Source: Chrysomallon squamiferum (taxonomy: Eukaryota; Mollusca; Gastropoda; Neomphalida; Peltospiridae). Taken from it: a DNA stretch of 64,000 nucleotides. Below are positions 10,863-23,419 of the stretch, one piece after another. Position numbers and translations under genes: made by a program. The stretch covers positions 20,680,894-20,744,893 of the forward strand of contig CM022672.1 of assembly GCA_012295275.1 (NCBI GenBank), written 5' to 3'. Position 1 is the stretch's first letter. Each line of letters begins with the position of its first letter. Under the pieces are notes generated by a model that saw only the letters and a list, made by a program, of their open reading frames with translations, did not search any database and was not told the DNA's origin.

Positions 10863-11927
10863 TATTTATTTAATGTTTTAGGTTCACGTTAAAAGCTACT
10901 TGCGTTCATCATTCTCGACGACTGTCCCCAGCATGGCAAGAATGTTTGGGTGTTCTCTTACCTCAGTGGCAGCAAAGTTACTTTTGGTTATCATGACTAG
11001 GACGTCATCTTCTGATTCGTTGTCTGAGTAAAGAACAAATCTTCACAGTAGAACATTAATTTTATATGAAAAGGGTGTACTTCATTAAAAAGTATCTTTC
11101 AAACTGTCGGAAGTCTTAGTTATAACTTGGTTTCTAAGTGTCGTTTAAAAAGAGTAAAATTATTGGTTTTTCTTTATCAGTTTTCCTTCTTTGGTTCTGT
11201 AGTTGATCCACACTTCAGTTCGCACGTAGCATGCTGGCGCATGGTTCCACCTGATTCTCGCCGAATCCTTGTTAACACTTTCACTTTGAATATGCATGGA
11301 TCCCAAAACTGAAAATACGAGCTGACCTTATTAAAGATATCGTTGAGAAAAATATACATATATGTTAGTTAATAAAGAAACACATACATACATACACACA
11401 TAAATACATACATACGTACGTACGAACACAGTGATAATTTTGCTTATTGCTCACACAGAACAGGAAAAAGGAAATGTTTTAGTGAACGATATTAACACAC
11501 TTTAAATCAAAAGTTGTATTTCATTACATACAGAGCCAAGGATCTTACAGATGTTGGAAACTTGCAGCAGTCACTACTTCCTTCTTTTGAGAATCAAAAG
11601 ACTTTATATTTACTGCCGCCTTTAGGCATGTAACAAATTAATTTTTGATTAACCAACTGAGATATAGACTCTTGAAACCAGGGTCGGTCTTAGGAGTAAC
11701 GTTTGTATCCCTAAATTTATAAAGATTACTACATTTTCAATGCATAGAATTTTGTATTCTTCCTCCAGTTGCAAAATCACTCTAAAAAATGTCATGCTGG
11801 TAAACAGCCAAAATCTATAATAATCAAGTCAACTATCTGCACACTGAAGGTAACCATTTATTTTGTGTATTGTTAACTGTAACAAAAATCGACAATTAAC
11901 TTTGATGATGACTATGATGATGATGAT

Positions 11928-11928
11928 G

Positions 11929-11988
<60 letters not shown>
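11928..11988. repeat. (TAA)n microsatellite
   Basis: A GAT run followed by a long ATA/TAA run. The homologue in unit 2 is at 41001-41057. Confidence 0.95.
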
Positions 11989-12233
11989 TCTCATATGAAT
12001 GTATGTAATATTCATAAAAAAGAGAGAAAAAACAGAAACTAAAAAAAAATGATGAGGGTAAACAACAACAATAACAACAATACAAAATAATAATAAAACA
12101 AAATAAAATTTAAACGGATCATCACAGACTACTATGCACTGGGATAATGTTTATTTCACACAGTACAAACCAAGTATTTTTAATAACATAATAAGTAAAA
12201 CAGAAGTGAAATAAATTTAGAAACTGAATATAG

Positions 12234-12552
12234 GTACTAGACCAATTTTCTGGTCTCCTTAGAGGCCTGAGGTATTCCGGATTTCTGGATTATCCGGTTT
12301 TCTGGTACCAAGCAGCTAAATAGGTAAATAATTAGGCAAAAACATATTTTTAATTAACAACATAAAGAAAACTGACGATACACAACTGTCGCGACTCGAC
12401 GCGTAAACAATGCGGCGAGTGAATGAACGCCATGCGGCTTGAAAGAGTAGTTCTCATCTGGTGAGCACAACACCCGCGCGCGAACTATGAAAATAGCATC
12501 GGGAAAAATCTTCCGGATTTCAGGACGCTGGATAATTGGTCCGGTACTTGTA
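12234..12552. mobile_element. MITE-like element, unit 1 copy
   Basis: A stretch of about 315 bp, GC-richer than its surroundings, with terminal inverted repeats: GACCAATTTTCTGG at the left against GGATAATTGGTCCGGTAC at the right. The unit 2 copy (41285-41615) preserves the left end better as ACCGGACCAATTTTC, which matches the right end in reverse complement. The interior holds repeated CCGGAT/ATCCGG motifs and a CpG-rich section near 12385-12500. No transposase frame, so it would be non-autonomous. The superfamily is uncertain. Confidence 0.55.
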
Positions 12553-12617
12553 GTTCACATATATTTGCAATATTGTCTTAATATTAATTAAGAAAGAAAT
12601 AAAATTACATATTTATT

Positions 12618-12619
12618 TT

Positions 12620-12674
<55 letters not shown>

Positions 12675-12717
12675 GCTGCTACTGCTACTGCTACTGCTAC
12701 TGCTACTACTACTACTA
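12618..12717. repeat. (ACT)n microsatellite with GCT interruptions
   Basis: An ACT triplet run grading into mixed ACT/GCT triplets. The unit 2 homologue at 41686-41768 has a different interruption pattern. Confidence 0.9.
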
Positions 12718-13467
12718 TGAATAATAATAACAATAACAGTAACAATAAAAAGTTCATAGAATTTTATGGTATAATTTAAAATAATTTCTTTGGTAATATA
12801 ACGAAGATTAATCGTGAGTATACTTAAAAGTAACTGTTTTTGTATTAAAATATGAAATAATAAACGGAGTACTACATTGATGTAATGATGAATAAGAATA
12901 CAGAAGATAGCCAGTTAAGAAGAAACAATAAGAAAATACAATATATATATATATATATATTTTTTTTTTAATGAGCCAAACAGAGGAAAAAAAATTAAAA
13001 CATGGAAATAGGAAATAAATGAGTAAACCAGAAAAGGAAAAATAATAATAAAAAACGTGATGAGAGAAGAATTAGAAGAATGGGAGCAAAATTAATTAAG
13101 CTAAATTAAAATTAAAATTCCGAATGCGTTGATTACAGAATTCTTTGAAAGATGACTGGAACAGGTGAGATAACGAGGAAAAAAGAAAGCACAATTAAAC
13201 ATTAAAATATTGAAATAATAGATGCTAAATTTATTATATTTTTTCTCTGCAAGCAGATAGAATATATTATAGCTGGACTAATATTCAAGAGATTAATGCT
13301 CTATAAATTAATTAAAATATACCAAGGATCCATGAAAGTTCTAACACGAACAGAAATAAAGAGAATTTATAATAATGTAAAATGTATGTATAAATAAATC
13401 AGTTAATATGTAAAATCATCAACATTTTGTAATTTGCAATTTATTTTAAAATTTAAATTTATTATTA

Positions 13468-13503
<36 letters not shown>

Positions 13504-16500
13504 TATAAAAAAATATTTTTCTTTTTTTTATCTTCACTCAATACAATGTTTATTCTTCAAACATTTAGTTTATTCTTCAAACATTTAAGGAAAAGTACTT
13601 AAATAATTTATATGATAAATAAACCTTGGAACATTCTAAGACAAATTAAACAAAATTAAGGGGAATAATTCAAATAACCTTTAAGGGGAAAATATCCTAA
13701 CTAAAATTAATTATTTTGAACAGCAACTGCTGTGATTTGCTTCAAATCTAGTTTGTAATTAACATGTTTATTTTTTAAATAACATTTTGCCCAATTAAAA
13801 GATATTCTTTTGGGTAGAAAAAATAAAAGAAATGGAAAAGAACAGTTTTGTTTTCAGATAATCTTATTCTACACTTAATAATAACAATGTTTTTACTGGG
13901 TGTAAAGAAAAACACAATTTTTAAATGTTTTATAATAATTTTATTGAAAATATTAAAAAAATACATGTTATCTCTAGAGTATTATAATTAGTACAATAGC
14001 CAATGATATAAAAAAGATGAAAAAACAAGTATAACAAATGTAGCAGTATAAACATTATATCAGGGTGGATGATTAAAAAATAGTTAAATTTGAAATGATT
14101 AGATTAGTTTAAAATCTGACACTCTTTTAACAAGTTTACAGGTAACAACCTTAACTATGTGGTACATCACTGATATAAAGTATGAGTGTCTGAATTACAT
14201 TCAAATCTGGTTTCATTTTGTATTTAAGTGGAATAAGTTGCTAAAAACAAAAAAGATTTAGACTGGGAAGTTTTCAAAAATTCATTTAAATTGTAATTTA
14301 ATTTAAATCAAAATGATTAAATCAGCCAACCTAGATATATTCCTGTTTTAACTACTTTTAATATCAACATAAAATACACAAGTTGTATTGCTAAATACTA
14401 TTAGAAATAAGTAAAATAACAACAAAAGAAAGCAAAAATATACATTTTTAAATACACTGATTAAAAAGAAAGTGAAGGAAATATGAACTAAATTCTAGTG
14501 TTGTATAATAAAATGCAAAGATATTTGTTATAAATGGATAAAATAATACTAATATGTCTCATAATACAAATACGGACAAATTTTATCTGAGCAAGTTTAA
14601 AGTTGTAATTTCCAATTAAGAACAACTTAGATGGATGCCAATGATTTTTTTTCACTTATTAAGAAATATTTTCATTTTCATTTTACAACAAACTGACTTA
14701 TAATTCTTTTATTTGATTCAGTTCTGAGTATGTTCCTTCTGTATTTTTCACCATTGGGATTTTTTTCATTTGCCAAAAATTCTTTACTTTACATTTGCTT
14801 TACCATTGGTTGCCATTCTCATGGGGCCCTAACCAGTAGTCCAGTAGTGAACCTAAAAAATTTGTTCCCATCCATGCTAAGCCAATGTACAAGAAATATC
14901 ATAAAATTAATTCTGATAAAATGATAAAAAGTACCAAAACAAGTTTAATTGTATATTGGTATATATAAATTCAACATATATATATATATATATACAGAGT
15001 ACATGAATAAAATAAGAAATATCAATACAAGAATATATATATTAAAATGTACTACATAATACAGACTTAAAAAGACAATAAATTCATCATGGAGTTTGTT
15101 TGTAAAGATTTTTTTTTTCTTTTCTTTTTTTGTTTTAATTTTCAGTTAAATAGTTACTAATATATTTTTATTAAAAATACACATGTTCTGGTAAGATAGT
15201 CTGTTCTTTTAACAATTTAAATTTTTAGACAAATTTGAATTGTCAGATGTTTTTATAGTACAAATACTGAGTTAAAACCTTTCTATTCTGTCTAACAAAT
15301 GTCTATGAGCAACCAAATAAAAACACTTACTATAAATATAAAATAGGGTTCCACTTTTGAGAAATTGTTTCCTCTGACACTTTGATCCTGTCTCTCACAT
15401 ATTTAGATTGAGATAATTTCTTATTTGTAGTCTAAACTTCATTTTCAATTCATAATACCAGTTATATTTTTTAAAGTCAATTACAGATTAATGAAAATAT
15501 GTTTTCACAAAAAAGTATTGAATTTTATTTCAACTTCACTTTAGTTGTTACTCTGTAGATGAATTTAAAATTTAACTTGAAATGAAAAACAAATCTTCCT
15601 TTATATAAAATGATACATAGTTTTAACCAATACAAAATATTTCTTATTCTTTGTTTTTTTCTCCCCTCAAACAATTGTTAGTTTATTACATCTCCTAGTT
15701 ACAAAACTGCTAAATGATTTGAAATATAAAATTTAAAAAATCTTTATTGAAATACAATTAAGCATTGTTTTAACTAATACAAAAACTTTCTTATAATATC
15801 TTTTTATGTCCCCTAAAAAGGTTGTTATTTTGTTATTTTTCATGATTATAAAACTGCAGAATAATTCTAAATGAAATCTAAAATTAAAAAATCTTCTTTG
15901 ATATAAAATTATGCATGGTTTTAACTAATATAAAAGCTTTCTTAGACTGTCTATTTTTGTCTTCTCAGAAGATTATTATTTTATTACTTCTGATAGTAAT
16001 AAAAATCATCTGATGAAGGTCGCAAACCAAATGTAGCCTCAAATCTGTTAGCCAGAGATGTAAATGTTGGCCTGTCATTTGGGTTTCCTGACCAGCATTC
16101 TTGCATCATTTTGTGGTGTCTGTGAATAAGAAAAAATCTTGATAGAACTACCAAAAATAATATTTCTCATAACAAGTTGAAAAAGAAAAAAAAGAGAGAA
16201 ATAAGATAAATAGAAAAAAAACAAAAACAATCTAATTAATACTTTCTGAATTAAACCCTTCTATTCACTGATATTAGTGTGACAAATTTTCTTTTTTTCT
16301 TAATTATTTTGGCTGTATTATAATCCTGTATTATGGCAAAGCTATCTGGACTTCAAATATGTCAGCTAGAATGAAAGAAAAATTTTTAATTTTAATTTTA
16401 AAATTAAACATTTTCAATTTCCAAAATGGTAATATGCTTATTTCTAATACACAATATTTTATATTCATATTTATTGTGTTTTTTGTACATGTAATTAATA

Positions 16501-16991
16501 ATATATTTTTATAAAATATACTTACATATCCTCACAGAATTCAGGTCGGCTAAGTCGGTATCCACTTTTCAGTTTATCTGCAATGTCACGACTTCGAATG
16601 TTGGGGTAGGGAACTTGTCCTGTTAAATTTCAGAATGTATCATTGAGAAACAACAAAAGTTAGAACAAAATGAAGAATTAATAAATATCAAAAGAAAATA
16701 ATAAATAAGCAATAGTTATTTTCAGCATTTGATAATTTTCCATTTTATCTCATTAAAAAAAAAAAAAAAATTTTTTGATATATAAATTTTTAATTATATG
16801 AGTCATAATCTTCAAATAATGAATGTCAGATCACAAAAATAATTTTCCAAAACAAAGACAAAAACTTTTTAAAAGTTATATATCCAAATAATGAACAGTT
16901 CAATGAAGAATTTTACACCACTAGCTGAAGCTGCTTACATGTTTATATATTGGATTTATAAATTTATAAACTGCAATTAAAGTAAAGACTA

Positions 16992-17153
<162 letters not shown>

Positions 17154-17812
17154 TTAAAAAAAAAAAAATGTTTTTTAATATATATGTTACTAATCATGGA
17201 AATTATTTACTATAAATGTTAGAAAGGTAATTTTGTTTTAAAACATATATTAAAAAATAATTCCATTTAGGAAACTAATTTTCCCTTTAACTGATTTAGA
17301 AATCATATCCACTTCATATCATCATCAGCTTCTTATCACTTGATGTATTGGAATTCTACACTAAGAGATGTTAAATCTAATTACTCCTTTTGAATTGTCA
17401 TCATCTTCTCTGTCTCCACGTTGAGGTCCAAATCCAGTAACTTTAGCTTGGAGAATGAATGTCAGGAGCACATTTCTTGCTGCCAGTTTCCTGTGTACAA
17501 TCTACATAATGCACAGTAACAGCAAATCAGCTTCATATTTCTAAAATATTCTGAAATATTATCTACACCCTGTTCACTAACATTTAAAAAAACAAAGATA
17601 GTCAAGAATAGCTGAATAAAAAAAAAATGAAAAAATATTTTGGTAATGTATGGATCAAAGATTAATTTAGTCTGATAAGATGTTTTAGTTTTGCAGTATA
17701 TGATTGGAAAATACCAAAGTAAATGATTGTATTTATTATAAAAGTGAGAATACAGAAAACTGGCTTAAAAGATATGGAGTTTGGAATTGAATGTGGAATT
17801 GATTTCATGATA

Positions 17813-17813
<1 letters not shown>

Positions 17814-17857
<44 letters not shown>
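17814..17857. repeat. (CA)n microsatellite
   Basis: A perfect CA run in intron 18, about 35 bases beyond the exon 18 donor. At the same place copy B has only a short irregular CA stretch (46799-46822). Confidence 0.95.
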
Positions 17858-17859
<2 letters not shown>

Positions 17860-18084
17860 GCAAATCATTAAAATAAGGTAGATGTGAACATACATTTCTT
17901 GAGGCCAGGTATGACATAGCCTGAGCAATCTCCATAGCAATTCTCTGAATCTTCTCAGTTGTATCATCTGTAGATTTTCCTTGCTGTTTGATTAGCCACT
18001 GGTCAAGCTGACCAGACTCACAGTATTCAAAAACCATTATAGGACCCACTGAAAATAGAAACAGAACATTTCAAGTTTGTGGAT

Positions 18085-18790
18085 TAACTATATACTATGT
18101 TACTGTGCGTATTTAGCTATGTAATGTGTTAATGTATGCATGTATCCATGTAATGTCTTACTGTATACATTTAACTATATAATATGTTACTGTGCGTATT
18201 TAGCTATGTAATGTGTTTCTGTATGTATTTAGTTATATAATGTGTTACTGTATGCATTTAACTGTATAATGTGTTAATGTATGTATGTATCTATGTAATG
18301 TCTTACTGTATACATTTAACTATATAATATGTTACTGTATGTATTTAGCTATGTAATGTGTTACTGTATGTATTTAGTTATATAATGTGTTAATGTATGT
18401 ATTTAGCTATGTAATGTGTTACTGTATACATTTAATTATATAATGTGTTACTGTATGCATTTAACTATATAATGTGTTACTGTATACATTTAACTATATA
18501 ATGTGTTACTGCATGTATTTAGCTATGTTATGTGTTACTGTATGTATTTATATAATGTGTTACTTATGTATTTAGCTATATAATGTGTTTCTGTATGCAT
18601 TTAACTATATAAATGTGTTACTGTATATATTTAGATATATAATGTGTTACTCTGTATTTACCTATATAATGGATTACTTTATGTATTTACCTGTATGATG
18701 TGTTACTGTATGTGTTACATATATAATATTTTACAGTATTTATTTACATTATATAAAGAATTACTATATGCATTTACCTCTCTGTAGTTA
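18085..18790. repeat. 29-bp minisatellite in intron 17 of copy A
   Basis: About two dozen imperfect copies of a 29-bp unit, roughly TTACTGTATGTATTTAGCTA followed by TGTAATGTG. It fills most of the intron between exons 17 and 18. The same minisatellite occupies intron 17 of copy B (47190-47800), with different copy number and variant order. Confidence 0.85.
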
Positions 18791-20502
18791 CAGTAGATAT
18801 TTGTTGCAAATGTAAATTGTTAATGTATGCATTTACATGTTGGAACTGTTACTGTATGTGTATGTAAACTACATAAACTTTTGAAATACCTACATTCATC
18901 ATTGTCAACAACAGCTCCCATGAATCGGAGGACATTTGGATGGTCTCCAACTTCTGTGGCTGCAAAATTTATCTTGGCCATCATAAGCAGAACTTCCTCT
19001 TCTGAGTGGTTATCTGAAACCATATGAAATATAAAATATTACATAAACACTAATATTTTTAGTTTAATAATTTTATATTGATGAAATAAAAACTCAAGAT
19101 TGACATGAGAATGCTTAAAAAATAATATAATATTTTAATTCTGTTTTCACTGATCTAAGACTTATTATCAAACTGAAGGAAATGAGAATGTACAAAATTT
19201 GTCAGCATTTAATAATTATAACACAGGAAAGTGAACAAACCTTTGACCAGTTTGGCCACAACAGTGTCATGTCCTTTTGGAGCACTTTTCCACTTAGCAG
19301 TGTGTAGATTTTGGCAAATCTTCCAGTCTGGATGAGTTTCAATAATGTCAGATGATCAGGCTGGACATACCATGGTTGTTTCGTTTCGAAGTTCATACTT
19401 CCATAATAGTAGATCTCATTGTCTGGTGAGTAGGCATTATTCTGTATGATAATGTGAGAAATTAGTTAGTTGTTTATTCAAAGCAAAGATACTGCAAATA
19501 TAAACATTTTATTTTATTTTTTTTTAAATATTTATAATAAAGAAACATAATTTTTTAAGTAACTGCAATTGTTTCAGATGTGGTTGTTTAATGAAGAAAT
19601 GCTTAATTAGCTCTACATTGAACGTATTTTAAATCTACAGTTGTTTGTGTACATGTACAAGAAGCATGTGTTTGTAGATAGATATATAGATATATAGATA
19701 GACAGGCAGACAGACAGACAAACAGACAGACAAATATTCACACACATACAAACAGACTGACACACATACAATGCATCTTCTACTCCCATGAAAGCATGTT
19801 TTTTTTTAAAAACATTTGTACTTAAACTTAGAGATTTAATACATAACAAATAAGTAGCATGTTTACTTATATTAATAACTGCATATCATGTACATCTATT
19901 TTATCACAAAGATGATTAATATTATTAAACACACTCACAGTCACTGCCAGTGATGTGTGTTTCTTCACATTTTTCACTTTAGTGTCTGCAACAGGGTTGT
20001 GAATGGATACATGATCTGAGCCTTCGAATCTTTTTTGCTGTTTCCTTGGAAATCGACCCGTCCTCCAGAGTAAGAATGCCACAAGCAGCAGAACAAAGAT
20101 AATCAGAAGCAAAATTCCTGTAAATAAAACCGAAAAGTATAATATTAAAACATATGTAATGGATTTGTTTTTTTGATTAAATTAACAGATGACATATACA
20201 CAGATGACAAGATGAAAAAATATATAAATTAGCAAATAATTACAGTTAAAAATCAAAATGATTTAATTTTACATTTACTATGAAAACTACATCTGTTTTT
20301 CTTATATTTTTAACATGCAATTTTTAATATTTGTTTAGTTCAGGTGTGTAATTTTTGAATTTTTTTTATGGGATGCTATTTCAAATTAAAATATAAAAAC
20401 AAAGAAAATGTTGTGTTTTTTTTCCAAATAAGTAACAAAAAAAATAAATAATGCCAAGATCAAACAAAATCCCCCAAACAAAAAAATGTTGTGTTTCCTT
20501 CA

Positions 20503-20521
20503 GCTGATCCTGGTCTAGGTT
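20503..20521 (-). pseudogene. copy A exon 14 remnant (truncated transmembrane exon)
   Basis: The acceptor and the first codons (EPRPGSA) match copy B exon 14, but the following section encoding GLSGGAVAGIVI and its GTAAG donor are missing. In copy B they sit at 49656-49712. The sequence downstream resumes homology to intron 14 at the TTGTGTTT motif, so this is a simple deletion with a small local duplication. Exons 13 and 15 share phase 1, so skipping exon 14 would keep the frame. Confidence 0.75.
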
Positions 20522-23419
20522 CTGAAAACAAATCTAACTAAGTATCTAACTAAATAACATTTTTGCTTGAAATCCTCTATATTAAATGAAAATGAACTTT
20601 ATTCTCTGAGTATCATATAATGGAGTGAATAACAAGGAACATATTTATTTCATGAAAGTTGTAATACTTATTTACATTTCAATTTTCAAATAAAACATTA
20701 AAAAATAAATAAATAAACAATAAAACAAAGTGAATGAAAATGAATGATAAACCACCATTATGATCCAAAGCTTTTTGAATGATTACTCCAGATTTAAAAT
20801 TAAAAGAAGAGTTTAGAAACAGATGCCAAAATTATAATGGACAGCATGTTGGCAGTAATCCACATATGTATAAAAAGATATAACACAAGTAACACACTTA
20901 ATGATATCATTGATAATTAATATTAGTTTTTTTTTTACATTATGTTATTAGCTATTACCATAAGCTATTACTATTGCAGCTTTTGCTTATTTTATTTCAA
21001 TATTTCCTTCAGCATGAACAAAGAAAATATGATTATAATTACTGAAACTGATGTACAGTTAAGTACCCACTTGTAATAAATATAATAATTTATAACTTTT
21101 TCCAAAGGTTTGAATTAAATCTTCAAGAAAGAGATTTACCTGTGACAAGAAAGAAGTCAACAGGTTCACTCATCACCTCATCATACTGAGTTATCAGCTG
21201 TATGGTGTAGTTTGTACCAGGTTCAAGTCCAGTCAGGTCTTCCGAGACTGCATCTTTGTGTAGTTTCTTTTTAACCAGCTGTTCACCTTTCTTCCCATAC
21301 TGTATCCATATTTCTGTCCGTTCATAACAAGCAGGCGCATGATCCCATGTAATTCTTCCACCAGTCTGACTCACACTTTCACTGCTCACATGCATGGGAC
21401 CAAGGACTGAAAATTGCATTTTATATAATATTTAGCATAATATACATTGTGTGATTTTTCAAGGGAAGTCCAAATAATCAAATATTAAAAATATATTTGA
21501 AAATGATTATTGAAGTAATCAAGCACATTTAAGCACAACACAGGATAATATAATAAATATAAAAAATAAACTATTTGAAAATAACTGAACTATAAGCACA
21601 TTTAAATAACCCCTGCCCCCCAAAAAACAACTTTTTAAAAAAATAATTAGTATTATAAGCAGATAGTAATCAGTATTTCAGTGTTTAAAAAAAAAAAAAA
21701 AAAAAAAAACAAGAACAAAAGTTTAAAGAATCTGTTTCAGTATTTACAAAAATGATGACCGACCTACACATAAATATTAAATACAACAACAACGGTACTA
21801 AAGATTTCTTTCACATATTCTGCATCAACTCTGTGTATTAAAGTTTAATTTATATATTTACAAATTGATTAAAACTGCCATTATTATTCTTTTAATTTTG
21901 TTTTTATTGTTCATGTGTATCTAGATATTTTGTACTCACAGGCATTTGTACCATTCAGTGATAAAAGATCAGAAATCTGAAAAATAACATTAGAAGATAA
22001 AGGTTTTTATATTTTTATCACAATGAGTATAAATTCAATATAAATTTCTTACAGAGTTGAGCATTAGTAATAACTTAAATGTTTATGACATACAGAAGGA
22101 CATTAAACATACTGGAGTCTTAAATTCTGTATGGAATTTAGTGCTAATAATACTCTAGAGGTTTCATTATATAGATTTATTACAAATAAAATAGATATTG
22201 AATATATTGGTGCTTTAAAGAATAATTTTATTTACATTCAGTATCCATTCCTTATGGAATTTAATGGTAGTGATATTTTTAAAGGCTTTGTTACATATAT
22301 TTATTACAAACAGTGCTATTAAATATATTTGTGCTTTGAAGAATAATTTTACTTACATTCACTGCACGTTCCTTGTAGAGTTGAGCATTATTAATAATTT
22401 TAAATTTCAGCTGAAGTGATTCTGATTTGAGACCCTCCTTGTTGGTCATCAGCCAGCAGTTATTGATATCCAAGATTTGTTCTTTCTTCTGGCACATCTC
22501 TGGCTGGTCTCTTGAACAGAAACAGTTGTCTTGTAATTCATCCTGACATTCTGATTTCTGTTTCCAAATAAAGACATAAATAATAGATAAATATCTGGCA
22601 TGCAGAAAAATAGAGTCTTCTGATGACATGAATAAATAAAATAGGATAAAAAGACATTTTACAAGTATTAAAACAGTGAATTTTAAATACCTGTAAAAAG
22701 AAATTATTTTCTAATGTTTTTAACAATGGAGGGTATATAATTTGTCAGAAATCATTACCGCCTGGAGTTTCTTAACAAATTAAACCCTTAACTTCTGAAC
22801 AAAATATCCAATATAATAATAATTACACAGTGTAATCCCATTTATAAACATCATGCAAACTACACTGAATACACTAATTCATATAAATTAATTTTACTTG
22901 ATCTTGTTTTCTTCTGCATTCATGATTATGTGTGTGTGTGTGTGTGTGTGTGTTTGCATGTGTGTGTGTGAGTGTGTGTTATTGGACACTTACATGTATA
23001 GTAGAAATTATGTAAGAGTGTGTTCGTATTTCAGAATTTGTACTGATTTGTATGACAGACAAAACCACTTGATGAATTCCACTTTCTAAATCAGAGACCA
23101 TCAGAAAAGCCCTGCAAATAAGTCACAAACACAATTAGTATTTGTATTTAATTAAATATTCAAAGTATTTACATAGTCTGCTGATCTATTATAAAAATAT
23201 GAATTATCAACAATTCTAAACAACAAAATAAGAATTATCAACATTTCTTTTCAGGATTAAAGTTTTTCTTTATATAATGTTGAATTAATTTGCTAGACTT
23301 CTGATTTTCAATATTATTTTTATTTTTTTATTTTATGGTAGTTTATTATATTTAGTTTTTATGTTTTGTTTACTAACAGTATTTTTTTTATAAAATTAAA
23401 AACCAAACTGTCAACTCAC

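Larger units (their letters stand above)
9475..11308 (-). pseudogene. fragment C: broken receptor kinase-domain remnant
   Basis: Minus-strand pieces homologous to five receptor exons, in order: FN3 exon 13 (about 11160-11308, open only in its first half and ending at a stop), exon 17 (10904-11023, intact), exon 19 (10290-10409, intact), exon 20 (10045-10158) and exon 21 (9475-9560). No counterparts of exons 14-16, 18 or 22 are seen between or after them. Exon 19 reads IVHKKLAARN and GFG, the same unusual catalytic motifs as copies A and B. Exon 20 lacks one base in the APE region (frameshift) and exon 21 carries a TAG and deletions. Exon 17 is followed by GCAAGT rather than GT. It comes from a paralogue clearly diverged from A and B. 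An AG microsatellite abuts exon 20. Confidence 0.85.
11310..15983. other. 3' flank of copy A, no gene recognised
   Basis: AT-rich stretch between fragment C and the stop codon of copy A. It must contain the 3' UTR and polyadenylation site of copy A; AATAAA-like hexamers are too frequent in this composition to choose one. It is closely matched by 40390-44887 in unit 2, including microsatellites and a MITE-like element. Short frames here (for example 13775-13966 minus) also occur in unit 2, but they are AT-rich, without recognisable motifs, and explained by overall sequence identity. Confidence 0.6.

Noticed and set aside
13775-13966. 63-codon minus-strand frame repeated at 42856-43047
   Set aside because: Its repetition follows from near-identity of the 3' flanks. 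The sequence is AT-rich with no motif and no splice context, and one change in it alters an amino acid.
22538-22726. Possible extra exon upstream of exon 11 in copy A (and 51780-51953 in copy B)
   Set aside because: Reading through the exon 11 acceptor gives a frame, but the CAG acceptor directly before AAATCAGAATG and the phase 0 fit with exon 10 explain the gene without it.
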